Shown here: positions 35,501 through 43,918 of the stretch, piece after piece | How the letters are laid out: the number at the start of each line of letters is the position of its first letter | Numbering within the stretch: position 1 is the stretch's first letter | Assembly: GCA_002416125.1 (NCBI GenBank) | Contig: DIBU01000010.1 | Location: forward strand, 89,145-153,144 | Direction: 5' to 3' | DNA length: 64,000 nt | Origin: Halieaceae bacterium UBA5044 | Lineage (GTDB): Bacteria > Pseudomonadota > Gammaproteobacteria > Pseudomonadales > Halieaceae | Translations under genes and position numbers: made by a program | The notes under the pieces: model-generated | What the model saw: only the letters and a program-made list of their open reading frames with translations | What the model was told of the DNA's origin: nothing | The model's database searches: none

Positions 35501-37482
35501 CGGCCGGTGCGGCCCCGGCGGCCGGCATCCGGCTCATCTTCCAGGGCGGCGCGCAGGGGTTCGAGCCACCGCTCGTAGTGGCGCCAACGCGCCTGTGCGC
35601 TGCGGAACAGCGGTTGTCGCACCTGCTCGGAGCTGGGTGTGCGCACCGCCCGGTCCGTGTCGTAGTAGCGCAGGCAGGCCGCTTCGAATTCCAGCCCGAG
35701 GAAGTCGAGCATACGTCGAATCTGGCCCTCGAGGTCGTCGAGCACATCCTCGTGCTGGACGCGCAGTACCTTGCCGGGCAGCACGCGGTCCCAGTGATCC
35801 ATGAGCGCGACATAGTCCCGGTAGTACCTTCCCACATCCGTCAGATCGTAGGTGAATTCCTGGCCAGAGGCGAAGAGCTGGCGGTAATTGCCAAAACAGC
35901 AGTCCATGGGGTCGCGACGGGCATCGATGATGCGGGCGTTGGGCAATATGAGGTGAATTAGCCCGATATGGCGGAAATTGTTGGGCATCTTGTCGATGAA
36001 AAAGGGTGCGCCCTGGCGATGGATGCGGGTGGCGGCCAGAAATTGCTCGCCGTAATCGCGCAAGGTGGCCCCATCGAGGTTAGCCAGGCGTTCCGGATAG
36101 CCGTCGCCCTCGGCACGTGTGCCGTGCCCGTCCAGCCGCTGCGCCAGCGCCGGGATATGATTCAATTCCATGGTGCCATCAATGGCAGAGTGAGAGGACA
36201 GTATCTGCTCCAGCAGGGTGGAGCCGGCGCGCGGCATGCCCACAATGAAAATGGGGTCCGGGGCCGGGTGCCCACCACCGCCGCAGGCATCGAGACGTTC
36301 CCGGGTGAAGAACGCCTGTTGGCGCCGCAGGCGCCGCGCCATGCGTTCCGGCTGGTAGCCCAGCGTGGCATGCCGCAGGCGGTTGCCCCGCTCGTAGTAA
36401 GTCCAGGAGGCATCGTAGTCTGCGCGGTCCTCGCAGGCCTTGCCCAGGGCGAAACAGAGGTGAATCCGGTCTTCCTGCGCCGTGTTGGGCGCCGCCTCGC
36501 ACGCCATCATCAACTCTCGGTCAGCGTCTGCAAAGCGGAAGGTCTTCAGGTTTGCCAGGCTCCACCAGGCGTCGCCGAAGTCCGGTCGCAGCTGCATGGC
36601 GGCGCGATAGGCGGCGATCGCCTGCTCCGCATCGCCGACGGTTTTCAGTGCATGTCCCAGTGTGAGTAGCAGTGACGGTTGGCCGGGGCTTTTTTCGAGC
36701 AGCCCGCGCAGGCGCGCGATGCCCTCGTCAAAACGGCCCACGGCGATGAGCTGATTGGCCAGGGTAGCTTCTATGGACGGGTTGCCCGGGAGTTTTTCCT
36801 GCAGCGCCTCGGCTGCGGCAAGCGCCTCCGTGAAACGTTGCTGCCGGTAGAGGACATTTACATGGTCCAGGCGCACCAGCAGGTTGGCCGGATTGAACTC
36901 GGCGGCGCTTTCCAGCAGAAATGCCGCCTCCTCCAGTTGGCCGTGCTGGACGGCAATGGCGGCGAGCAGGCGCATGCCTTCGGTATGCTGCGGATTGCGT
37001 CGCAAAAAGTGGCGGCACAGTGCTTCCGCGCGCTCCAGTCGGCCTTCATGCAGCATACTCTGGCCACTGAGTATCTCGGGCGGGAGTTGTGACAGTGCCC
37101 GCACCTGGATGTCGGCCTCACGTGCCAGCTCGCGCCAGGCCGGGTCGGTGCGGGTCAGCCTCGCGATGGCTTTCCAGCTGGCCAGCAGTGCCGGGTTGCG
37201 TGACACTGCGTCCCGATAGGCAGACAGCGCCGGCGCTTCATGCTGCAACGCCAGCAGGTTGTGGCCACGCTCCTGATAGAGGCGCGCGTGCCCGGCGTCG
37301 ATACGCTGCAGCGCTTCCAGCGTTGACAACGCTTCGGTGTGCCTGTGCAGGTAGCGACGCGCCGTGGCCTGCAGATACAGCGCCTCGCTCGACGCGCCAG
37401 CGGCAAGTGCTGCGGTGGCAGCCTGCTCCGCGGCAGCAAACTCACCGCGTTGCAGGCAGGCCCTGGCAGCCTCGATGCTCAC
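35497..37482 (-). CDS. Tetratricopeptide-repeat sulfotransferase-family protein
   Basis: The 661-residue protein has TPR helices over about 1-390 and a C-terminal sulfotransferase domain. The PAPS-binding 5'-loop is PIFIVGMPRAGSTLLEQIL (about 415-433), and the 3'-phosphate loop is in IIDARRDPMDCCFGNYR. Such fusions are common beside TonB receptors in marine gammaproteobacteria and alphaproteobacteria. The GTG at 37482 lies one base after the stop of the upstream TonB receptor, so the two are likely coupled. The acceptor is unknown. Confidence 0.85.
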   Translation of the reverse strand: MSIEAARACLQRGEFAAAEQAATAALAAGASSEALYLQATARRYLHRHTEALSTLEALQRIDAGHARLYQERGHNLLALQHEAPALSAYRDAVSRNPALLASWKAIARLTRTDPAWRELAREADIQVRALSQLPPEILSGQSMLHEGRLERAEALCRHFLRRNPQHTEGMRLLAAIAVQHGQLEEAAFLLESAAEFNPANLLVRLDHVNVLYRQQRFTEALAAAEALQEKLPGNPSIEATLANQLIAVGRFDEGIARLRGLLEKSPGQPSLLLTLGHALKTVGDAEQAIAAYRAAMQLRPDFGDAWWSLANLKTFRFADADRELMMACEAAPNTAQEDRIHLCFALGKACEDRADYDASWTYYERGNRLRHATLGYQPERMARRLRRQQAFFTRERLDACGGGGHPAPDPIFIVGMPRAGSTLLEQILSSHSAIDGTMELNHIPALAQRLDGHGTRAEGDGYPERLANLDGATLRDYGEQFLAATRIHRQGAPFFIDKMPNNFRHIGLIHLILPNARIIDARRDPMDCCFGNYRQLFASGQEFTYDLTDVGRYYRDYVALMDHWDRVLPGKVLRVQHEDVLDDLEGQIRRMLDFLGLEFEAACLRYYDTDRAVRTPSSEQVRQPLFRSAQARWRHYERWLEPLRAALEDEPDAGRRGRTGR

Positions 37483-37483
37483 C

Positions 37484-40171
37484 TCAGAACAGGTCGTAGG
37501 CGAAACGCACACCAAACTCCAGCGGGCGGTTGGTCAGGATCTTGCGAGAGCCATCCTGCGTATTGATGTGTAACTGTGCGCGCTCATCCGTCAGGTTGTT
37601 GACGAAAAGCTCTGCACTCCAGGTGTCCTGCCGATAGCCCAGGGTGGCATCGGTGATGACGTAGTCGTCCTGCAGCTCGCGGCGTTGCGGTACATCGATG
37701 ATCGAGCTGTAGGCCTCGTCGGAGTAGCGTGTGGCCAGCTGCACGTGCGCGGTGCCCTGCAGAACGTCCCACTCATAGCGCCCGCGCAGGCTGAACTGGA
37801 ACTCCGGTGCCAGCGGCAACTGCGAGCCCACATCGGTCACCGCGAAGGCAAACGCGGGATTCAGGTCGACGATTTCCGTGTCGTTCCAGGAAAAAGCACC
37901 GAAGAGACTGAGATTGGCCGTGGCGAGCCACGAGACGTCACCCTCCAGGCCGCGTATCTCTGCATCACCGGCATTGTCCACGATGGTCAGGAAATCGATG
38001 TTCTGCGAGTCGATGTGGCCCACCTGCATGCCATCCCACTCGATATAGTAGGCCGCACCGTTGAAGCGCAGACGTCGATCCATGAACTCGCCCTTCCAGC
38101 CCAGTTCATAGTTGACCAGTTCGTCCGAGGCATAAATCAGCGGGATGCAGTACTCCGGAGTGCGCGAAACCTTGCAGGGTGCGCTGCCGTCTGCCTGCGG
38201 CTGTACCTCGCTGCCTGCCACTGCGCGATTGAAGCCCTGCGGCCGGAAGCCCTCGGACCAGGTCGCGTAGAACATCAGGTCATCGGACTGGCGCCAGCTC
38301 AGGGTCAGCCGGTGAATGGTGTCGTCAACCGAGGCGGGCTGGAAATCACCGATGTTCACCACGTAGTCGCGACCACCCGTGACATCGGGGCGCGTCACCA
38401 CGTCCGGGTTGTTGGCGGCATTGCCGTTTGCGAGGTTTGGTACTGGCCGGTTGCCATATTTGAAGATGGAGAAGCCCTCAAAGCCGGCTTCCAGATCGTA
38501 GTAGCGGAAGCCGTAGGCGAGGGTGAAGTCCTGCAGGAAGTCGAAGGCCAGTTCGCCGAACACGGCAATCTGTTCCTCGGGGCGCGTGATGTCGTTGGAG
38601 AACTGGGTGGTGGCGCTGCGTTCGTTGGGATCGTTGGCGACCAGCGGGCCGCTGCCGCCATTGAGCTGCCCGGGGTCGGGGGCGTTCCAGTCCGGGTTGC
38701 CGTAATTGAAGTCGCCAACGTGCTGCAGCTCGACGTCCTCATAGAACACGCCCCCCTGGAAGCGTATCCAGCGCGCCGGATCGGTGTTGAAGCGCAATTC
38801 ATGTGTGGTGCGCTCCATCTCGTTGCTGATGGCGGCGAAACCGGCACCGCTGTTGGAGCATTCAATGACGTCGGGGTCGCCAGAAAGCGTGGGGTCGAAG
38901 GTGTAACCCACGCCACCGCCGCCATGGTAGCCCGGGGTGTTGTACTCACACATGTAGCCGGCGATGTAGAAGCCCGTGTTGGCGTAGTTGGAATAGTCGA
39001 TGATCTGGTCGGTTTCGCGTTTCAGGTAGGCGCCCGTGTAGAGAAGCTCCAGTTCCCCGAGCCGCCCCTGCAGGGTCCAGGCCGTCTGCGAGAAGTCTTC
39101 GGTGAGGCGGTCCGGGTGATAGCGCTCTACTTCCAGGTCGCCCACTTCCGGGTCGTAATCGAACACGCCATCAGCGTCCAGCTGCTGTTGGTGATGGGTG
39201 AGCAGAAGGTCCCAGTCGTGGTTGATCAGGTATTTGACCCCCGCACGGAAGCCCTGGTAGGTGGCGTCGTTGAAGTCCTCCTCGGCCAGCGCATCGTTGT
39301 TGCGGGATTCGTACTGCACCCCGTAGGCGCGCCCGGGCTCGGCATAGCTGCCGTCCGCGAACTGGTGCCCGGTGGGATCGCCCCCGCCGGGGGTAAAGAC
39401 CACGCCGTCGGCAGAGGGCAGTGCGGGGTTGCGCGACGGATCCGGTGTGAACGTGCCGCGCACATTGTCGATGTAGCCGCCCTGGCGATCATTGAAGACC
39501 ACGACCCGGGCGGCCAGACGGTTCTCGATCAGCGGAAAGTTGAACACGGCACTGGCATTGGCGCTGGGGTCGCCTTCGGGCATGAATGAGGTGCCGGCCT
39601 TGAAGGACGCCGAGAATTCGTCGATCACGGGCTTGTTGGTGATCAGGCGAACGGTGCCCGCCTGCGAGCTCGACCCGAAAACGGTACCCTGTGGTCCCGG
39701 CAGGACCTCGATACGCTCCATGTCGGCGATATAAACATCCAGATTGCGGCCCCCGGCGGTGACCGGCTGCTCATCCAGATACAGTGCGACGTTGGGGGCA
39801 CTGCCGTTGGCTTCCTGTATGGTGGTGTTCATGGCCTGAATGGCCGCGCCGCGAATATAGATCTCGTTCTGTCCTGGACCGCGGCCACCGGCGGTGACGT
39901 TGGGTAGTGAGGCGATGTAGTCCGCAAAGTCAGTGATGCCCTGTTCTGCGATGGATTGCTCCGTGATGGCGGATACGGCGACCGGAACATCCTGCATGCT
40001 GGCGGTGCGCTTGGTGGCGGTTACCACCACCTCCTCAAGTTGCTGCGCCTGCGCCCCTGTCGCGGCGAGTGCTCCGCTCGTGACCGCGGTCATGACCGCT
40101 CGGGCCAGCGTGCGGAGTGGTGTGGCTGGCCTGGTGCGGATAGGTGTTGAATGCTGCATGCTGTTCTCCAT
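37484..40171 (-). CDS. TonB-dependent outer membrane receptor
   Basis: From the ATG at 40171 this receptor is 895 residues: an N-terminal signal (to about ATGAQA at 45), the box EEVVVTATKR, a plug with DVPVAVSAITEQSI and PNVTAGGRGPGQNEIYIRG, and a long barrel ending RFAYDLF. The class is that of receptors for large, hydrophobic or polyphenolic compounds rather than siderophores, but the ligand is not readable. AGGGGGAAG precedes the ATG. The downstream sulfotransferase follows directly. The promoter region has two TTGTCTAAATA repeats. Confidence 0.88.
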   Translation of the reverse strand: MENSMQHSTPIRTRPATPLRTLARAVMTAVTSGALAATGAQAQQLEEVVVTATKRTASMQDVPVAVSAITEQSIAEQGITDFADYIASLPNVTAGGRGPGQNEIYIRGAAIQAMNTTIQEANGSAPNVALYLDEQPVTAGGRNLDVYIADMERIEVLPGPQGTVFGSSSQAGTVRLITNKPVIDEFSASFKAGTSFMPEGDPSANASAVFNFPLIENRLAARVVVFNDRQGGYIDNVRGTFTPDPSRNPALPSADGVVFTPGGGDPTGHQFADGSYAEPGRAYGVQYESRNNDALAEEDFNDATYQGFRAGVKYLINHDWDLLLTHHQQQLDADGVFDYDPEVGDLEVERYHPDRLTEDFSQTAWTLQGRLGELELLYTGAYLKRETDQIIDYSNYANTGFYIAGYMCEYNTPGYHGGGGVGYTFDPTLSGDPDVIECSNSGAGFAAISNEMERTTHELRFNTDPARWIRFQGGVFYEDVELQHVGDFNYGNPDWNAPDPGQLNGGSGPLVANDPNERSATTQFSNDITRPEEQIAVFGELAFDFLQDFTLAYGFRYYDLEAGFEGFSIFKYGNRPVPNLANGNAANNPDVVTRPDVTGGRDYVVNIGDFQPASVDDTIHRLTLSWRQSDDLMFYATWSEGFRPQGFNRAVAGSEVQPQADGSAPCKVSRTPEYCIPLIYASDELVNYELGWKGEFMDRRLRFNGAAYYIEWDGMQVGHIDSQNIDFLTIVDNAGDAEIRGLEGDVSWLATANLSLFGAFSWNDTEIVDLNPAFAFAVTDVGSQLPLAPEFQFSLRGRYEWDVLQGTAHVQLATRYSDEAYSSIIDVPQRRELQDDYVITDATLGYRQDTWSAELFVNNLTDERAQLHINTQDGSRKILTNRPLEFGVRFAYDLF

Positions 40172-40196
40172 TGCTGCCGACTTCCCCCTGTGAAAG

Positions 40197-40222
40197 TATT
40201 TAGACAAGTTATATTTAGACAA
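40197..40222 (-). promoter_or_regulatory. Direct repeats in the TonB receptor promoter
   Basis: TTGTCTAAATA occurs twice on the minus strand, at 40212-40222 and 40197-40207, with a 15-nt period, 26 nt before the receptor start. This is the layout of an operator, or of a repeated regulator half-site. I do not recognise the cognate regulator. Confidence 0.45.
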
Positions 40223-40430
40223 CTAACTATAATACCGGCTTTACGGGGTCGCTTTGAAGTGGGCATTGTTCACATTGTGCGGCCGCAACGCTAAAATCTC
40301 CGCAAATACAAAGGTATTTCCATTAATCCAGCGAACCCGCACCGACTGGCAGCGGCGAGCTCTCACCTTGACAAGGTAGCGAATCATTACACAACAAAGT
40401 AATAGTCGGAGGCGCCGCGGCGTTCTGGAC

Positions 40431-42353
40431 GTGGATGCCTGGGTATTCTGGCCCTCGCTGTTGCTGCTGGCCGCGCTGGTGGCCACAGCGGCTTTTGCGC
40501 CGCAGGCGAGCAGTGACGTGTTTCAGCAACTGCAGGACGCCATCATTCGCTATGCGAGCTGGTATTACGTGCTGGTGGTGGCGGTTATTCTGCTCAGTAT
40601 CGTGATCCTCAGTGTCACGCGGTTCGGCGACATCAAGCTGGGGCCAGACCACTCTGTGCCGGATTATTCGTTGCCCTCCTGGTTTGCCATGCTGTTTGCT
40701 GCCGGCATGGGCATTGGCCTGATGTTCTTCGGGGTTGCCGAGCCGGTGATGCACTTTCTGCAGCCGCCACTGGGCGAGGGGGGCACAGTCGCCGCGGCCC
40801 GCCAGGCGATGCAGCTCACTTTCTTCCACTGGGGGCTGCACGCCTGGGGGATCTATGCGATCGTGGCGCTGGTATTGGCTTACTTTGCGTTTCGTCACGC
40901 ACTGCCGCTGACGCTGCGTTCGGCGTTCTATCCCCTTGTCGGTGAGCGTATCCACGGGCCGTTTGGCGCCGCTGTCGATGTGTTCGCGATCCTCTGTACC
41001 AGCTGCGGTATCGCCACCAGCCTGGGTTATGGCGTCCTGCAGATCAACGGTGGCCTCGCCTACCTGACGGACATCGAGGTCAGCAGCGGTGTCCAGGTGG
41101 CGCTGATCTGCGGCATCATGGTGTTGGCCGGGATATCCGTGGCACTGGGTCTGGATACGGGCATTCGCCGCCTCTCCGAGTTGAATCTGCTGTTGGCGTT
41201 GTTGCTGCTCGGCGGAGTGTTGTTTGCCGGCCCGACCGTGACGCTGCTGCAGTCGAGCATCCAGAGCCTTGGCGTGTATGTGGGTGACCTGGTTGCCAAG
41301 ACTTTCAATCTCTATGCCTATGAACCCACTGACTGGCTGGGGGGGTGGACCATTTTCTACTGGGGCTGGTGGTTGAGCTGGTCGCCGTTTGTCGGCCTGT
41401 TCATTGCGCGTATCTCCCGCGGTCGTACCATCAGGGAGTTTGTGCTCGGTGCCATGATCGTGCCCTGTGGTTTCACCCTGCTATGGATGGGGATCTTTGG
41501 CAACAGTGCCATCGAGCTGATTCTCCACGAGGGCCAGGCGGCGCTCGGCGAGGGCGTTTTGGCGAGCCAGTCCCAGGCCCTGTTCCAGTTCCTGGAGTAT
41601 TTGCCGGGATCCCGCGTGCTGATCATCATGTCGCTGGTGATGGTGGTGGTGTTTTTCGTGACCTCGGCAGACAGTGGGGCGATGGTGCTGAATATGCTCA
41701 GCGCCCACGGTCGTGATGATACGCCGGTATTGCAGCGCCTGATCTGGGCAGCCGTCATCGGCGTGATCGCTATCGTATTGCTGCTGGCAGGCGGTCTCGC
41801 GGCCTTGCAGACGGCGGCGATTGCGAGTGCATTGCCGTTTTCCGTAGCGTTGCTGGGTGGTATCTGGGGGCTGGCGCGGGCGCTGCGACTGGATGTCGCA
41901 CAGCGCGACCTGCACAACGTGGTTCCTGTCGTCCAGGAGCCGGGCAGTTGGCGTGGGCGCCTGAACGCACTGCTGGCCCAGCCCGGTGACGCGGAAGTGA
42001 ATCGTTTTCAGCGCGACATTGTTGCACCGGCACTGCAGCAGTTCGCCGAGGCATTGCGCGAGCGCGGCGTCGGTGCGCGGGTCGATGCAGCCACCGGTGA
42101 GCGTGGCCGGGTGGGGTTGACCATTGCCGTTGCGGGTGAGCCCGAGTTTCGCTACGAAGTGGTATGCCGTCCACATGTGTCGTCGTCGGCTACGGTTGGT
42201 CAGGAGGCGGACAGGGTGTTTCATCGGGCCGAGGTGCACCTGCACCAGGGCGGGCAGGATTACGACGTCATGGGCTGGTCCCGCGAGCAGATCATTCACG
42301 ACGCGCTGGGTCATTTCGAGCGCCATCAGCAGTTTTACCGCGCCCTGCACTAG
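40431..42353 (+). CDS. BCCT-family (betaine/choline/carnitine) transporter
   Basis: The 640-residue inner-membrane protein has 12 predicted TMs over about 1-480 and the BCCT signature region GIYAIVALVLAYFAFR and WTIFYWGWWLSWSPFVGLFIARIS (about 305-330). The C-terminal extension (about 490-640) is soluble, as in BetT. It takes up osmolytes or carbon/nitrogen compounds of the betaine type. The start is GTG after GGAGG. It is divergent from the TonB receptor. Confidence 0.9.
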   Translation: MDAWVFWPSLLLLAALVATAAFAPQASSDVFQQLQDAIIRYASWYYVLVVAVILLSIVILSVTRFGDIKLGPDHSVPDYSLPSWFAMLFAAGMGIGLMFFGVAEPVMHFLQPPLGEGGTVAAARQAMQLTFFHWGLHAWGIYAIVALVLAYFAFRHALPLTLRSAFYPLVGERIHGPFGAAVDVFAILCTSCGIATSLGYGVLQINGGLAYLTDIEVSSGVQVALICGIMVLAGISVALGLDTGIRRLSELNLLLALLLLGGVLFAGPTVTLLQSSIQSLGVYVGDLVAKTFNLYAYEPTDWLGGWTIFYWGWWLSWSPFVGLFIARISRGRTIREFVLGAMIVPCGFTLLWMGIFGNSAIELILHEGQAALGEGVLASQSQALFQFLEYLPGSRVLIIMSLVMVVVFFVTSADSGAMVLNMLSAHGRDDTPVLQRLIWAAVIGVIAIVLLLAGGLAALQTAAIASALPFSVALLGGIWGLARALRLDVAQRDLHNVVPVVQEPGSWRGRLNALLAQPGDAEVNRFQRDIVAPALQQFAEALRERGVGARVDAATGERGRVGLTIAVAGEPEFRYEVVCRPHVSSSATVGQEADRVFHRAEVHLHQGGQDYDVMGWSREQIIHDALGHFERHQQFYRALH

Positions 42354-42429
42354 GCCGTTGCTCGGCGTCGAACGCAGCGTTGGTGCATAATGGCCAACCC
42401 TGTATTGCCCCGTGCGGAGACCATGGTCC

Positions 42430-43386
42430 ATGTTCGTGAATGATGTTCCCGTGATTGACCTCGCCGCTCCGCGCGGCGCGGTTGTTGCCCAGCTGGCGCA
42501 GGCCGCTGCAGATCCGGGATTCTTCCACGTGGTCAACAGCGGCCCGATCGCTGCATTGAAGCTCGATACCCTGGCCAGGGCGGCGGCCTTTTTCGCCTGC
42601 GACCCTGCGGTGAAGCGCGCCGTCTCACGCACGCGGGAGAATCCTTTCGGTTATTACGACCGGGAGCTCACCAAAAACCTGCGTGATCGCAAAGAGATTT
42701 TCGATTTCGCGCCGGGTGAGGAAACGCCCTGGCCGGTGGAGATGCCCGGCCTGCGCCCTGCACTGACGGCTTTCGCTGCGGAATGTCACTCACTGGCACT
42801 GCGCCTCACGGCCCTGCTCTGTGAAGGCTTGGGTCTGTCCCCCGACAGCATGCTGCAGCAACTCGAGCCGGACCACAGCAGCTTTCTGCGTCTGAACCAC
42901 TACCCGGTTGACGACCTGCTGGCGGGGCAGGGTGTCCCGCCGGGGCCGCTCGGCATCAGTCCGCACACGGACGCCGGTGTGTTGACCGTGCTCCTGCAGG
43001 ACAGCGTGGCCGGGCTGCAGATGCAGCAGAACGGTGTCTGGGTGGATGTGGTGCCGGTCGCGGACGCGTTGACGATCAACATCGGCGACATGCTGCAGGT
43101 GGCGGCCAACGACCGGTACCGGGCGCCGCTGCACCGGGTGCGTGCCAGTGAGGGCCAGTCGCGGCTGAGCATCGCCTACTTCCTCAACCCGGGCTATCAC
43201 GCGCTGATCGAGCCGCTGCCCGGCCTGGTGTCGCCGGTCTCGCCGGCCTGCTATCGCGCCATCCCGTGGCAGGAGTTTCGCGGGTTGCGTGCGCTGGGCG
43301 ATTTCGGGGATTACGGTGAGGAAGTGCAGATCAGCCACTACCGGTGTGACGGGGCACCGGCGGTGACGGCGGCGGAACATCCATGA
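42430..43386 (+). CDS. 2-oxoglutarate/Fe(II)-dependent oxygenase, isopenicillin N synthase-like
   Basis: The 318-residue oxygenase has the DIOX_N opening VPVIDLAAP, the iron ligands HTDAGVLT (His and Asp near 180) and LHRVRAS (His near 236), and the RLSIAYFLNP motif that supplies the 2OG arginine. The substrate is not known. I chose the ATG at 42430, with CGGAGACC upstream; an in-frame GTG at 42412 is an alternative. The following gene overlaps it by 4 nt. Confidence 0.85.
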   Translation: MFVNDVPVIDLAAPRGAVVAQLAQAAADPGFFHVVNSGPIAALKLDTLARAAAFFACDPAVKRAVSRTRENPFGYYDRELTKNLRDRKEIFDFAPGEETPWPVEMPGLRPALTAFAAECHSLALRLTALLCEGLGLSPDSMLQQLEPDHSSFLRLNHYPVDDLLAGQGVPPGPLGISPHTDAGVLTVLLQDSVAGLQMQQNGVWVDVVPVADALTINIGDMLQVAANDRYRAPLHRVRASEGQSRLSIAYFLNPGYHALIEPLPGLVSPVSPACYRAIPWQEFRGLRALGDFGDYGEEVQISHYRCDGAPAVTAAEHP

Positions 43387-43805
43387 TGGATACCTTCACC
43401 CGCCGTTATGTGATGTTACTGCTCGCGCTGCTGGCCGCCGTGGCGGTGGCCTGGTGGCTGAACCGTGACGGGCGCGTGGCCGAGATTAATGCGTGGCTCG
43501 CCGCAGACCCGGAGTTGGCGGCCTACCCCTATCAGTTTACCGTCCGGGACATTAACAACGGAGTGGCGTTTGTCAGCAGCCCGCGCTCGGCGCAGGTGCC
43601 GGTCATGCGTTTCCTGCACAGTGCTTTTCCCGCCCTGCAGGGCAAGGATGTGCAGCACGCGGACATGATGGCGGCCCAGGACAGGCTGGTGGCGCTGCAG
43701 TCGCGGGCGGCGGAGCTGGTGCAGACCCATCCGGAGGTCAGTGCGGTGCGCTGGGTGCTGGACGAACGCTGGTTCGACGAGCGAGGTATCAACGTGGCGC
43801 CGTGA
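43383..43805 (+). CDS. Hypothetical membrane-anchored protein
   Basis: This 140-residue protein begins with one TM segment (MLLLALLAAVAVAWWL at about 11-26) and then a soluble region. It overlaps the oxygenase gene by 4 nt (ATGA-type junction), which supports cotranslation and a link to that enzyme. I do not recognise a family. Codon use resembles its neighbours, so it is unlikely to be a shadow. Confidence 0.6.
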   Translation: MMDTFTRRYVMLLLALLAAVAVAWWLNRDGRVAEINAWLAADPELAAYPYQFTVRDINNGVAFVSSPRSAQVPVMRFLHSAFPALQGKDVQHADMMAAQDRLVALQSRAAELVQTHPEVSAVRWVLDERWFDERGINVAP

Positions 43806-43879
43806 GGCGCCTGCCCTGACTGGGCGCGCAATGACAATATTGCGGCTGCCGCTTGCAGCCGAAGCAGGCCTTATGCTGT

Positions 43880-43898
43880 AATGCGAATCATTCGTATT
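43880..43898. promoter_or_regulatory. Fur-box-like operator
   Basis: AATGCGAAT-C-ATTCGTATT is a 9-1-9 imperfect palindrome of the Fur type, 21 nt before the start of the siderophore receptor gene. It fits iron repression. Confidence 0.75.
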
Positions 43899-43918
43899 AT
43901 CAATTAAGGTGTGTTTCT

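Noticed and set aside
37685..39589. 634-codon plus-strand frame opposite the TonB receptor
   Set aside because: Antisense shadow of a confidently assigned receptor; no RBS and no domain.
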